A stretch of DNA of 64,000 nt from CAYRML01 sp050942825 (GTDB lineage: Bacteria; Bacillota; Dehalobacteriia; UBA4068), in the NCBI GenBank assembly GCA_050942825.1, contig JBMNOA010000004.1:1-64000 (forward strand), in the 5' to 3' direction. Below the pieces are notes generated by a model that saw only the letters and a list, made by a program, of their open reading frames with translations, did not search any database and was not told the DNA's origin. Below, piece after piece: positions 26,416 through 35,135 of this stretch. Positions within the stretch are counted from its first letter, which is position 1. Every line of letters begins with the position of its first letter. Both the position numbers and the translations under genes were made by a program.

Positions 26416-28035
26416 TTATTCATTATAGGTATCGGGCAAATCATTTTCAAACAAAACTATATCACCGACTGTAGCTATTTGCGATAATTTATGGCTGGCA
26501 TCTGTCAAATCAGCGGCTACATAATATTGTTGGCAAGGATAAGAAACCTCCACCAGCCCATCTTGTAATGGTTGGCTATGCTTTTTGCCCACTAATATGA
26601 TATAATCGCACACCTGGGCTGCCTGCATAGCAAAAGACTTATTTAATTGATACTGTTTTTCACCTAATTCCACCATACCGGGTGTCACGATAATTTTCTT
26701 ACCGGCCCTAAAACAAGCCAGCACCTCCAATGCGGCGGCAGCACCTTGAGGATTGGAGTTAAAAGCGTCATCTATTACGTTGAAGCCATGCGGGTTAGAT
26801 AAAAATTGCAGTCTATGGGGGATCGGCTGCAATCGTTTTACGGCTTTGGCCGCTTGTTTGAGAGATAAACCTAATTGATGAGCGGTAGCCACAGCGGCTA
26901 GAATATTATAAATATTATGTCTGCCTAAAAGCAATGTAACAAATTTTTCTTCTTCTCCATTGGCAACATGTATAGTAAAACTGCTGCCTTGTGAATCATA
27001 GCTGATATCATCAGCATAATAATCCCAAGCGGCATCTAATCCGTAACTGATGATTTTGCACTTATATTGCGCAGCTTTTTTTCTGATATTCTCATCATCA
27101 AAATTCAAGACAGCAAAACCGGCATCGGGGATAGCGTCAATCAATTCAAATTTTGTATTGATGATATTCTCCAAACTTCCGAATGTTTCTAAATGCTGTG
27201 GACCGATAGCTGTAATGATCCCCACTTTAGGGTTGACTAGTTGGCAGATCTCCGCTACATCGCCTTTTTGTTTAGCACCGATCTCCGCTACAAACATCTC
27301 ATGAGTACTACGTAAATTTTCCCTGATCACCCTGGTGATGCCCATGGGCGTATTATAACTGGCAGGAGTAACCAAAGTCATAAATTCCTCCGACAACACC
27401 TCTCCCAGAATAAATTTGCAGCTGGTTTTGCCGTAGCTGCCGGTAACGGCGATGGAGGTCAGAAAAGGCATACTGCGGATAATATTTTTGGCTTCATTGA
27501 GGAATTTGTTATTAATCGCTTTTTCCACCGGTATCAACAATGTGTTGGCCAAAAGCATAGGAGCAAAAGTAAATATGCCCAACAGCAAAAATACCACTAA
27601 CACTAATAACATATGACCACCGAAAATCAAGGTGGCAAATAAAACCGCACTAATCACTACAAGCAAGATCAGTGATAAAAGATAAAGCCTTTTGGCCCTG
27701 GCGGTCATCACGAGAGGCTTTTTTTGCTGCGGTTTTTTATAGGACAGAAATAGCAGCAGATATACTACAAAAGATATGATGGCAAAAACAAACGGATTGA
27801 CCGTAAAAAGCCATATTAACACAAGCGCAGCAGGTATAAAGTCCCGCTTTTTAAAAACCCGACCTTTTTGTTGCGTGTACCAACGCAAATAGCGTTCGTT
27901 ACGATAGGAATTAAGCTGGAACATATGCAATTCATGTCGTAATTTTTTACTATTATATAGAATAAAAAACACAAAGAACGCCAGTAAGAAAATTATTAAA
28001 TATATATTAAATGTAGGATAAACCAAGTTTATCAT
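26416..28035 (-). CDS. Membrane-embedded MurF-like Mur ligase
   Basis: 539 aa. The C-terminal two-thirds is a Mur ligase: ATP loop VTGSYGKTS (about 197-205), the conserved AEIGAKQKGDVAEI and ITAIGPQHLETFGS, RHNIYNILAA, and DDAFNSNPQGAAAAL. The first 170 residues are not the MurF substrate-binding domain but about five hydrophobic segments (8-27, 67-98, 116-138, 141-166) with basic links. So the ligase is tied to the membrane, suggesting a lipid-linked substrate, though that is inference. Start ATG with GGAG five bases upstream and 13 bp after the hydrolase stop. A soluble standard MurF probably exists elsewhere in the genome. Confidence 0.8.
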   Translation of the reverse strand: MINLVYPTFNIYLIIFLLAFFVFFILYNSKKLRHELHMFQLNSYRNERYLRWYTQQKGRVFKKRDFIPAALVLIWLFTVNPFVFAIISFVVYLLLFLSYKKPQQKKPLVMTARAKRLYLLSLILLVVISAVLFATLIFGGHMLLVLVVFLLLGIFTFAPMLLANTLLIPVEKAINNKFLNEAKNIIRSMPFLTSIAVTGSYGKTSCKFILGEVLSEEFMTLVTPASYNTPMGITRVIRENLRSTHEMFVAEIGAKQKGDVAEICQLVNPKVGIITAIGPQHLETFGSLENIINTKFELIDAIPDAGFAVLNFDDENIRKKAAQYKCKIISYGLDAAWDYYADDISYDSQGSSFTIHVANGEEEKFVTLLLGRHNIYNILAAVATAHQLGLSLKQAAKAVKRLQPIPHRLQFLSNPHGFNVIDDAFNSNPQGAAAALEVLACFRAGKKIIVTPGMVELGEKQYQLNKSFAMQAAQVCDYIILVGKKHSQPLQDGLVEVSYPCQQYYVAADLTDASHKLSQIATVGDIVLFENDLPDTYNE

Positions 28036-28048
28036 GATATCTCCTCGA

Positions 28049-28834
28049 TTATTCAGCAAACTTATCATCAGCTAAAAAAGTATCTATAATATGCAAAAAC
28101 TGTGGCAATCGTTCCAAATAAGAATAGTGGCCCGCGCCTTCCAAAACCACCAAACCGCTATCAGGTATCAATTTTTCCATTAGCTGCCCGTCAGCTAACG
28201 GGGTAGCAGTGTCCAAATCCCCCCACACTAAGAGCGTCGAGGCAGTAATATGTGGCAAATAAGGCTTGAGGTCCTCATTGACCACCTTGACAAAAATCTG
28301 TCTCATAACCCCCTCGGCCTGCTTGTAATCACTGGAAGCGCTGTTTTTTTGCCAGTAGGCCAGTGCCTGATCTTTTTTTTTCCTCAACCCCGGCAAAGAA
28401 AAAAATTTTTTAGCCGCTTTATAACTGTACACTTTGAGATAATAATTAATACTTCTTTTGGGCAATATTCCGGCGCTGTCGATAAGCACCATTTTAGAGG
28501 GAATTTTTTTAGCGCCCAACAGGATAGCCACACGCCCGCCAAAAGAATGGCCCATAATAAGCGGATCTTTGATGTGCTGCAGTTCTATAAAATCTTCTAT
28601 AAGAGCAGCATAATCATGCACTGACCAAGCAGCCTCAGGAGCAGGTGTCAAGCCGAAACCGGGAAAATCAATATTATATACGTTAAAATATTGTGCCAAC
28701 TCACGTGCTACAGGCTCAAAAGCAGAGCTGTCCACTCCCCAACCATGCAATAAAATAAGATCTTTGCCTTCACCTGCTTGTTTATAAAAAAGCTTTTGCC
28801 CTTTGATCTCTTTTTCTTTAAGCTTGAATTCCAT
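28049..28834 (-). CDS. Alpha/beta-fold hydrolase
   Basis: 261-aa soluble hydrolase. Oxyanion region LLHGWGVD, nucleophile elbow GHSFGG, acid in WGDLDTATPL, catalytic His in EGAGHYSYLE. A cap segment of about 60 residues lies between nucleophile and acid. The substrate is unknown. First gene of the set hydrolase, membrane Mur ligase, Ddl; all three are tightly spaced, so it may act on an ester or peptide made by the ligases. Confidence 0.85.
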   Translation of the reverse strand: MEFKLKEKEIKGQKLFYKQAGEGKDLILLHGWGVDSSAFEPVARELAQYFNVYNIDFPGFGLTPAPEAAWSVHDYAALIEDFIELQHIKDPLIMGHSFGGRVAILLGAKKIPSKMVLIDSAGILPKRSINYYLKVYSYKAAKKFFSLPGLRKKKDQALAYWQKNSASSDYKQAEGVMRQIFVKVVNEDLKPYLPHITASTLLVWGDLDTATPLADGQLMEKLIPDSGLVVLEGAGHYSYLERLPQFLHIIDTFLADDKFAE

Positions 28835-28950
28835 ATTAAATCCTTTTAAGAGTACTTTTAAACAATTATATTTTTTATATAGCCAAAAATGTTAAAAATT
28901 ATAAACGCTTTTGGTAATTCTCTTTATTATAACCAATTCCTTCTTATACA

Positions 28951-28993
28951 CAAAAATAAAAAAGTAGTTCCCTGAACAAAGAGCTACTTTTTT
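28951..28993 (-). terminator. Intrinsic terminator after comM
   Basis: AAAAAAGTAG and CTACTTTTTT flank a 16-nt loop; the minus strand continues with TTTTTTATTTTT. It lies 17 bp past the comM stop and separates comM from the hydrolase-ddl-topA unit. The rest of the 28835-29009 gap holds two TATAAT-like boxes without a convincing -35. Confidence 0.85.
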
Positions 28994-29009
28994 TTACTTT
29001 TCCTGGCAC

Positions 29010-30539
29010 TTACAGCATTTTTCTATCCAAATTTCTATACTGGATAGCTTCGGCAATATGTTCTATGCCGATCTGGTCTGCGGCGGCCAAATCAGCAATA
29101 GTCCTGGCCACTTTTAAAATCCTGTCATGAGAGCGGGCGCTCAGTTGCAGTTGATTGAACACCTGACGCATCATTTCGCTTCCCTCATCATCCAATTGAC
29201 AATACTTTTCTAAATCTCTTTTGTTCATCATCGCATTACAGGTAAGACCGGCTGGCTTAAGTCGCTCACTTTGCCTAGTCCTGGCAGCTTCCACCCTTTT
29301 TTTTATGATAGTCGAGCTTTCGCTTGATTTTGATGAGGAAATCTCGCCATATTTAATTCTGGGCACTTCTATATGTAGATCGATCCTATCCCAAAGCGGG
29401 CCTGATATCTTAGCTAAATATTTTTTTATGGCGTATTCACTGCAAGTACATTCTTTGAGGTTGTCCCCATAATAACCGCAAGGGCAAGGATTAAGAGCCC
29501 CTACCAACTGAAAAGCAGCGGGAAAAGCCACCCTGCCGCTGACCCTTGATACAACGACCGTACGATCCTCCAAAGGTTGTCTTAAAGCTTCCAACACATC
29601 ACGAGCAAATTCTGGCATTTCATCCAAAAAGAGGATGCCATGACTGGCCAGGCTGACTTCGCCGGGCTTGGGGTGGGCGCCGCCGCCGATGATACTGGCG
29701 GAAGATGCGCCATGATGAGGAGCCCTGAAGGGCCTTACGGTAATCAGAGGCTGGTCCTGCGGCAATAGGCCGGCCACGCTAAATATTTTGGTCACTTCCA
29801 TACTTTCCGCTAAGGTTAAATCAGGCATAATAGAGGGCAATCTTCTGGCCAGCATAGTTTTTCCGGAACCAGGAGGCCCGATCAAAAGGATATTATGCCC
29901 TCCCGCAGCAGCAATCTCCAAAGCTCTTTTGACACCTTCCTGGCCTTTGACATCACCCATATCATAAATATCCGTTCCCTGAGCATGGGCAAAAAGTTTA
30001 TCAGTATCCACAGTAACAGGCTGAACATGCTGCTCACCCTGTAAAATAGGCAATAACCCTTTGAGGTGCGAAGCTTCATAATAATTCATATTACCAGCAA
30101 TAGATGCTTCTCGAGCATTTTCCACAGGCAAAAAGAATTTGTCGTATAATTTAGAAAGGCAAGTGGCCATCGCCAAAGCACCGGAAACGGGACGTATTGC
30201 ACCTTCTAAAGATAATTCGCCCACAAAAGCACTGTTTAGTAAATTGCTATCGGATATTTGGCCAGTAGCAGCCAATATACCAATAGCAATTGGTAAGTCA
30301 AAAAGAGCACCTTCTTTTTTTATTGCGGCTGGGGCCAAATTAACGGTAATACGCCGCAAGGGAAATTCCAAATTAGAATTTCTGATAGCGGCTCTTACTC
30401 TTTCCTTACTCTCTTTAACCGACGCGTCGGGCAGGCCCACGATATCAAAAGCAGGTAAGCCCGCGCTCACATCTACTTCTACTTTTACCGGGTAGCCATC
30501 TACACCCAAAACAGCACAACTATTGATGATTGCTAGCAA
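29010..30539 (-). CDS. comM: YifB/ComM family Mg-chelatase-like AAA ATPase
   Basis: Branch-migration helicase-like ATPase that promotes integration of transforming DNA in species where it was studied; 509 aa. N-terminal ChlI-like domain with VDVSAGLPAFDIVGLPD, Walker A GPPGSGKTM, Walker B GILFLDEMPEF, a cysteine-rich loop NPCPCGYYGDN...CTC, and a C-terminal Mg-chelatase domain. I prefer the TTG start giving MLAIINSCAVLGVDGY because family members start this way and AAGGGTG precedes it; an ATG at 30563 would add eight residues. Confidence 0.93.
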   Translation of the reverse strand: MLAIINSCAVLGVDGYPVKVEVDVSAGLPAFDIVGLPDASVKESKERVRAAIRNSNLEFPLRRITVNLAPAAIKKEGALFDLPIAIGILAATGQISDSNLLNSAFVGELSLEGAIRPVSGALAMATCLSKLYDKFFLPVENAREASIAGNMNYYEASHLKGLLPILQGEQHVQPVTVDTDKLFAHAQGTDIYDMGDVKGQEGVKRALEIAAAGGHNILLIGPPGSGKTMLARRLPSIMPDLTLAESMEVTKIFSVAGLLPQDQPLITVRPFRAPHHGASSASIIGGGAHPKPGEVSLASHGILFLDEMPEFARDVLEALRQPLEDRTVVVSRVSGRVAFPAAFQLVGALNPCPCGYYGDNLKECTCSEYAIKKYLAKISGPLWDRIDLHIEVPRIKYGEISSSKSSESSTIIKKRVEAARTRQSERLKPAGLTCNAMMNKRDLEKYCQLDDEGSEMMRQVFNQLQLSARSHDRILKVARTIADLAAADQIGIEHIAEAIQYRNLDRKML

Positions 30540-30615
30540 AAAATCACCCTTTTCCGGTACCATGTTTTGCCTATTCCAATATATTTTCGACGCTCAAATA
30601 CTTTTCCCTGCCCAC

Positions 30616-30654
30616 AAAAGAAAAAGCCCCTTATCACTAGTACTGTAGGGGCTT
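30616..30654 (-). terminator. Intrinsic terminator after the nuclease gene
   Basis: AAGCCCCT and AGGGGCTT with a 15-nt loop, then TTTTTCTTTT on the minus strand, 33 bp past the nuclease stop. Confidence 0.88.
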
Positions 30655-30686
30655 GATAATTTACCTATAATAGTAACGGCTCATCT

Positions 30687-31724
30687 CTATTTTGGATCAC
30701 ATACACTACAGGCGGTATAACCTTTTTGCCGGGCCTCTTCGATAGTAGCAAAGAAAATCCTATTCTCTTCTTTTATTTTCAGCGCATATGCGCATTCAGA
30801 ATCATGAAATTTATCGGAAGACAGACTGCCCATATATGTGCCGCTTTTTGTAGGCATATTGTTTTTCTCACCAGAATTACTAGCCTGGTTGCCGTACGTT
30901 TCCCAGATGCCGATGCCCTTGGCTTGAGCGGTTTTTTCCAGAGCAATAAAATCATCAACATATTTGACATTAGGTGGAAAAGTAGCTACCGCTGCATGGC
31001 CTTGTTCCAATAGTATTTTATTAAACATTTTCCCGTTTAAATACACATATGCCAAAAGTCTGTTATATTTATCTCTTTTTTGCACATCAAATTCCAGCTC
31101 TACCTCTTCGCCTTGCAATTGGTTTTTGGTGAAATCGGCGGCGATTTTGCCATACGGCACATTTCTTTGCTCATCAGGGTGTACACTTTCGGGAGTATCT
31201 ATACCGATCAAACGGACTTTTTCGGGTGTTCCGTTATAGTCGATCTCTATGGTGTCGCCATCAATGACCTTGATTATTTTATATGTTTTGCTAGCGGCCG
31301 CTGTCTCAGTCTTGATTATAATATCTTTGCCGCTCCAGTCAACCTGGCAATCCAAGCTCTCGGCCACAAAACGCAGTGGCACCATAATTCTGTTATTGAT
31401 GGTTTTAGCGGCAATATCCAGCTCTATCTTAGTATTGTTTTTATAAGCATATTTATTATTTAAGTGAATGCTGACAGTAGTGTTAGCTTTATTTATCAAA
31501 ACAGTTTTTGTTGGGGCATGCCAAGAAACATCTGCGCCGATAGCCTCAAAGACGGCTCGCATGGGTACTAAGGTAGTTTGCGCCTCCAGCTGGGGCGGTG
31601 TATCGAATTTCAGCTTCTGTCCATCTACATAAACATTAATACCATTTGAGGCTGATATCACTACAGAAAAGCTCAAAATCAGTATTACTATCAAGCCTAT
31701 TATGAGAAGCGGTTTCTTTTTCAT
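30687..31724 (-). CDS. Secreted thermonuclease with copper-amine-oxidase-type and zinc-site domains
   Basis: 345 aa. N-terminal signal or anchor helix (KKKPLLIIGLIVILILSFSVV); a copper-amine-oxidase N-terminal-like wall domain (about 30-135: VYVDGQKLKFDTPPQ, TLVPMRAVFEAIGA, MVPLRFVAESLDC); a staphylococcal-nuclease domain (about 142-285) with VIDGDTIEID, VRLIGIDTPE (catalytic Arg, Asp, Glu) and KYNRLLAYVYL (second Arg); and a C-terminal Ada-like metal site with FHDSEC and CSVC. Likely acts outside the membrane on nucleic acid. The start after AAGGGG lies 89 bp inside the upstream lipid kinase gene. Confidence 0.9.
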   Translation of the reverse strand: MKKKPLLIIGLIVILILSFSVVISASNGINVYVDGQKLKFDTPPQLEAQTTLVPMRAVFEAIGADVSWHAPTKTVLINKANTTVSIHLNNKYAYKNNTKIELDIAAKTINNRIMVPLRFVAESLDCQVDWSGKDIIIKTETAAASKTYKIIKVIDGDTIEIDYNGTPEKVRLIGIDTPESVHPDEQRNVPYGKIAADFTKNQLQGEEVELEFDVQKRDKYNRLLAYVYLNGKMFNKILLEQGHAAVATFPPNVKYVDDFIALEKTAQAKGIGIWETYGNQASNSGEKNNMPTKSGTYMGSLSSDKFHDSECAYALKIKEENRIFFATIEEARQKGYTACSVCDPK

Positions 31725-32634
31725 TATTAATATCCCCTTTAGCATCTTGTCCTACTAAAAAGTTAATACTTCTTGGCTGATTGATGATTTGCACTTCTTT
31801 TTGCCAACCGCCACTTTCTCCGTCCAGACACCAGGAAACTTCTTGCTCAGAGGTTATGTTGATTTTTGCGGCATGTAGAAGTAAAACATCATCTTTATCA
31901 TATTGTTGTCTCAATAAATCTGTAATAATAGAACTTAGATGCAATGTATTACGGGGGGACTTGACCAGTAACATCTCAAATAATCCATCATTGAGCTGAA
32001 CATATTTTTGTTTATATTTGACCAGTCCGCCCATCGACAGGGAATTTGTAATCGCACCAAAAGTAAAATCATCTTCTATGATATGGCCATCATACTCTAT
32101 CTTCATATGATAAGATGGGAGTTTGGTAAAAGTTTTCATTCCCTCCAATACATAGGCCAGATGACCGAGAGAGGTTTTGAGCTGTTGAGAGGTATTGTAA
32201 GGAACATCGGAAAAAATACCAAAAGCAGCTACATAATCAAAATAAAGTTTTTGATTAAACATACCAATATCATAAGGAAAGAGCTTGCCCTCAATAATAG
32301 TTTCCGCTGCTTTGAGCATATTTTTAGGTATTTTCAAACTAGTGGCTAAATCATTTGTTGTACCCACCGGTATAAATCCTAACGGAGGACGTTTTTGGTG
32401 CATCATCATACCAGATATCACTTCATTTAATGTGCCATCTCCGCCGCAACAAATAACCAGATCATATTTTGACATATTTTTTTTCACAATATTTGTGGCA
32501 TCATTTTTTCCTTGCGTAGGAAAAACCGTAACCTCATAACCATGGCGAAAAAATATATTTACCAAATCAAATAACTTGTTTTTTGATTGCTGTTTGCCAG
32601 CACATGGATTGATGATAACCATAGCATTTTTCAT
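31636..32634 (-). CDS. Diacylglycerol/lipid kinase family protein (DagK/YegS type)
   Basis: 332-aa lipid kinase. Conserved: N-terminal IINPCAGKQQSKNKL, the nucleotide site CCGGDGTLNEVISG, GFIPVGTTNDLATSL, and the C-terminal CLDGE motif. Likely phosphorylates diacylglycerol or a related lipid at the inner membrane face. The last about 35 residues, rich in Asn/Asp/Ser, run past the usual family end and are encoded by the same DNA as the nuclease signal peptide, in another frame. It has its own promoter. Confidence 0.9.
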   Translation of the reverse strand: MKNAMVIINPCAGKQQSKNKLFDLVNIFFRHGYEVTVFPTQGKNDATNIVKKNMSKYDLVICCGGDGTLNEVISGMMMHQKRPPLGFIPVGTTNDLATSLKIPKNMLKAAETIIEGKLFPYDIGMFNQKLYFDYVAAFGIFSDVPYNTSQQLKTSLGHLAYVLEGMKTFTKLPSYHMKIEYDGHIIEDDFTFGAITNSLSMGGLVKYKQKYVQLNDGLFEMLLVKSPRNTLHLSSIITDLLRQQYDKDDVLLLHAAKINITSEQEVSWCLDGESGGWQKEVQIINQPRSINFLVGQDAKGDINNEKETASHNRLDSNTDFELFCSDISLKWY

Positions 32635-32679
32635 TTTTTAAGGAATCCCCCGTAAAATCTTAGGTGATTATACTATAAT

Positions 32680-32708
32680 ATTGTACTAAAGACTTGAATT
32701 TGATTCAA
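32680..32708 (-). promoter_or_regulatory. Sigma-A promoter of the lipid kinase gene
   Basis: Minus strand TTGAAT (32708-32703), 17-bp spacer, TACAAT (32685-32680). A TATAAT follows a few bases on and may add to it. The gene starts 46 bp downstream. Confidence 0.65.
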
Positions 32709-32783
32709 TATTATTGTATTTCGGAATTTTTAGCGTGTAAGTAAATTTTTTTAGTATGGTTATCATGTCTAACTATTATGCTG

Positions 32784-32820
32784 ATAATAAAGCAATGCTC
32801 TTTGAGCATTGCTTTATTAT
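32784..32820 (-). terminator. Terminator overlapping the ispA stop
   Basis: A perfect 17-bp stem (ATAATAAAGCAATGCTC and its complement) with a loop of three bases begins in the ispA stop codon. The T-rich right arm (GCTTTATTAT) takes the place of a separate T run. It ends the NuoE/F-xse-ispA unit. Confidence 0.75.
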
Positions 32821-33701
32821 CTATCTCTATTCAAAAAACAATCCGGCACTTGCCGCAGAATATGGGCTTTGTCACCTAAAGGCTCCAATAGTCTCTGAGC
32901 TTCTTGGGCAGACGCCTGCCCTAGACGTCTGGCTTCCGCTAACCCCAATAAAGATATATAAGTGGTTTTTTTATTTTTGGCATCACTACCTAATGGTTTT
33001 CCAATTTTCTGCTGATCTCCCACCACATCTAGTATATCATCAGCGATCTGAAAAACCAGACCTATTTTTTCGGCATATGCCGCTAAGATTTTTGTGTACT
33101 TTTCATCAGCATCAGCCAAAATGGCGGCACTGACTACAGCGGCTTTAAAAAGAGCTCCAGTTTTATGTTTATGAATAAATTGCAGTTGCTCCTCGGTCAA
33201 AGGCTGACCTTCGCAAGCTATATCAACAACCTGTCCCACAATCATGCCCTTGATACCGGCCGAAGAGGCAACTTCATCAATAGCTGCAAGTAAATTCTCA
33301 GCAGTAGTGTACGGAGCAACCCGGATCATACAATTAAAAGCGTAGGTCAGCAAAGCATCACCGGCCAAAATAGCCTGCGCCTCATCAAAAGCTTTATGGC
33401 AAGTAGGTTTGCCCCGCCGGAAATCATCGTTATCCATAGCGGGCAGGTCATCATGGATCAGGGAATAGGTATGGATCAATTCCAAAGCACAGGCAAAAGA
33501 CAGAAATCGGCTGCTATCCTGGGCCAAAGCTTCCAGAGTAGCTAAAAAAAGGCAGGGACGCAAACGTTTACCACCGGCAAAAACACTATAACGCATAGCT
33601 TTGTACAAGACCTTTTCAGGGCCTTTTTCGGCAGGTAACAGTTTATCTAAGGTTAGGTCTATTTGTTGTCTTTTTTCTTGAAGATAATCCTGTAGATCCA
33701 T
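32817..33701 (-). CDS. ispA: Polyprenyl synthetase (farnesyl diphosphate synthase)
   Basis: Makes farnesyl (C15) diphosphate from IPP and DMAPP; 294 aa. The two aspartate-rich motifs are DDLPAMDND (first) and DDILDVVGD (second), with LRPCLFLATLEAL before the first. Chain length C15 fits the small product size and family look. Coupled to xseB upstream by 12 bp, a usual grouping. Supplies uppS. Confidence 0.95.
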   Translation of the reverse strand: MDLQDYLQEKRQQIDLTLDKLLPAEKGPEKVLYKAMRYSVFAGGKRLRPCLFLATLEALAQDSSRFLSFACALELIHTYSLIHDDLPAMDNDDFRRGKPTCHKAFDEAQAILAGDALLTYAFNCMIRVAPYTTAENLLAAIDEVASSAGIKGMIVGQVVDIACEGQPLTEEQLQFIHKHKTGALFKAAVVSAAILADADEKYTKILAAYAEKIGLVFQIADDILDVVGDQQKIGKPLGSDAKNKKTTYISLLGLAEARRLGQASAQEAQRLLEPLGDKAHILRQVPDCFLNRDR

Positions 33702-33713
33702 AGTAATCCCTTT

Positions 33714-33914
33714 CTATGAATTCTTGATCTCAGCAATGGTTTGTTGCATTTTTTCCTCTGCCTTATCTAGCTTATTACGGCAAGTTTCAAGCATCTTGAC
33801 ACCTTCGGCAAAAACAGACAAAAGCTCCTCCAAAGGTTTTTGCTCTTCTTCCATTTCTTTTATGATTTCTTCTAAACGGCAAAAGGCTTCCTCAAAGCTT
33901 AATTTCTTTTTCAT
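33714..33914 (-). CDS. xseB: Exodeoxyribonuclease VII small subunit
   Basis: 66-aa helical hairpin protein (LSFEEAFCRLEEIIKEME, then EGVKMLETCRNKLDKAEEKM) that binds XseA. Start ATG with AGGAG seven bases upstream; the ATG follows the xseA stop by one base. Confidence 0.95.
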   Translation of the reverse strand: MKKKLSFEEAFCRLEEIIKEMEEEQKPLEELLSVFAEGVKMLETCRNKLDKAEEKMQQTIAEIKNS

Positions 33915-33915
33915 C

Positions 33916-35127
33916 TTACAACTCCTTATCATCTACTCGGCAGCATAAAAGCCCCTTATGTAAAGTAACATTGATCTTCTCTCCAATATCCGCTTGACGA
34001 GCGTCAAGCAGGATTTGACCGTCATCTTTAGTGCAAAAAGCATAACCGCGAGCCAAAACTGACAAGGGATTGAGCAAATTTAGCTCAGTAGCTAAAGCAA
34101 TTACTTGCTGCTCTCTTTTCTCCAAAGCCCTTTGCCCAAGTTCGAGCAAACTTTGCTCTGCAGTATCTAGGGCCATTTGCTTGGTTCGTAATATTAAAGA
34201 CGGCTGAGTAAACAAGGGATTGTCTGATAAAATTTGCCAAGCGGCTCTTTTTCGCGCTAACTGTTCCTTTACAGCAGCTTCCAAGCGCTCTTGATAATGC
34301 TGCAGGACAGTTTGCCATTTATGGGAGTCAGGCACCGACAATTCTGCCGCATGGCTTGGTGTAGCGGCTCTGATATCGGCAGCCAAATCTGCTAATGTGT
34401 AATCAATCTCATGGCCTATAGCTGTGATTATAGGGGTTTTAGCCGCGGCAATAGCACGCACGACAAGCTCAGTATTGAAGGCTGATAAATCCTCATAAGA
34501 ACCACCGCCGCGGGCTACGATGATGAGATCATAGGCTTTTTTATCGGCTTGAATGATCGCCGCGGCTATTTGAGCAGCCGCTGCCTCTCCCTGAACCAAA
34601 GTGGGGAAAAGGTCTAAAGAGATTTGGGGCCAGCGGTCATAAGCTATTCTTTGGATATCAGCCCAAGCGGCTCCTTCGGCGGAAGTCACCACGGCAATAC
34701 GCTGTGGGAACAAGGGTAAGGGCTTTTTAAGCTTTTCATCAAAAAGCCCTTCTTGCGCCAGAGTTTTTTTCAATTGATCCAAAGCCAAAAAATCCCGGCC
34801 GGCTCCTACAGCAAAGATTTCCTCTACATAAAGCTGGCAAGAGGCATCTTTTTCATACAAAAAGACACTGCCAAAAGCAACTATATCCATACCGTTTTCA
34901 GGCACAAAAGTCAGATTGCTTTTATAACGGCGAAAAATAACACAACTGATAGAAGATTTTTGATCTTTCAAGGTAAAATAGATATGACCTGATTTATGCT
35001 CTTTGTAGCCGCTGATCTCGCCCTTTACAGCAATAGAATTAAGAAACTCATCTTCCAGGAGTATCTCTTTGAGATAATAATTCAGTTGTGAAACACTATA
35101 AGCTTCTATTTGTTGAACTACAGCCAT
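33916..35127 (-). CDS. xseA: Exodeoxyribonuclease VII large subunit
   Basis: Single-strand exonuclease, 403 aa. N-terminal OB-fold (VSQLNYYLKEILLEDEFL, GEISGYKEHKSGHIYFTLKD), catalytic core with RIAVVTSAEGAAWADI, IIVARGGGSYEDLSAFN and IGHEIDYTLADLAADIRAAT, then the long coiled coil (about 280-350). Follows the GltD-fusion gene by 8 bp. Confidence 0.97.
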   Translation of the reverse strand: MAVVQQIEAYSVSQLNYYLKEILLEDEFLNSIAVKGEISGYKEHKSGHIYFTLKDQKSSISCVIFRRYKSNLTFVPENGMDIVAFGSVFLYEKDASCQLYVEEIFAVGAGRDFLALDQLKKTLAQEGLFDEKLKKPLPLFPQRIAVVTSAEGAAWADIQRIAYDRWPQISLDLFPTLVQGEAAAAQIAAAIIQADKKAYDLIIVARGGGSYEDLSAFNTELVVRAIAAAKTPIITAIGHEIDYTLADLAADIRAATPSHAAELSVPDSHKWQTVLQHYQERLEAAVKEQLARKRAAWQILSDNPLFTQPSLILRTKQMALDTAEQSLLELGQRALEKREQQVIALATELNLLNPLSVLARGYAFCTKDDGQILLDARQADIGEKINVTLHKGLLCCRVDDKEL

Positions 35128-35135
35128 CTTTTCAC

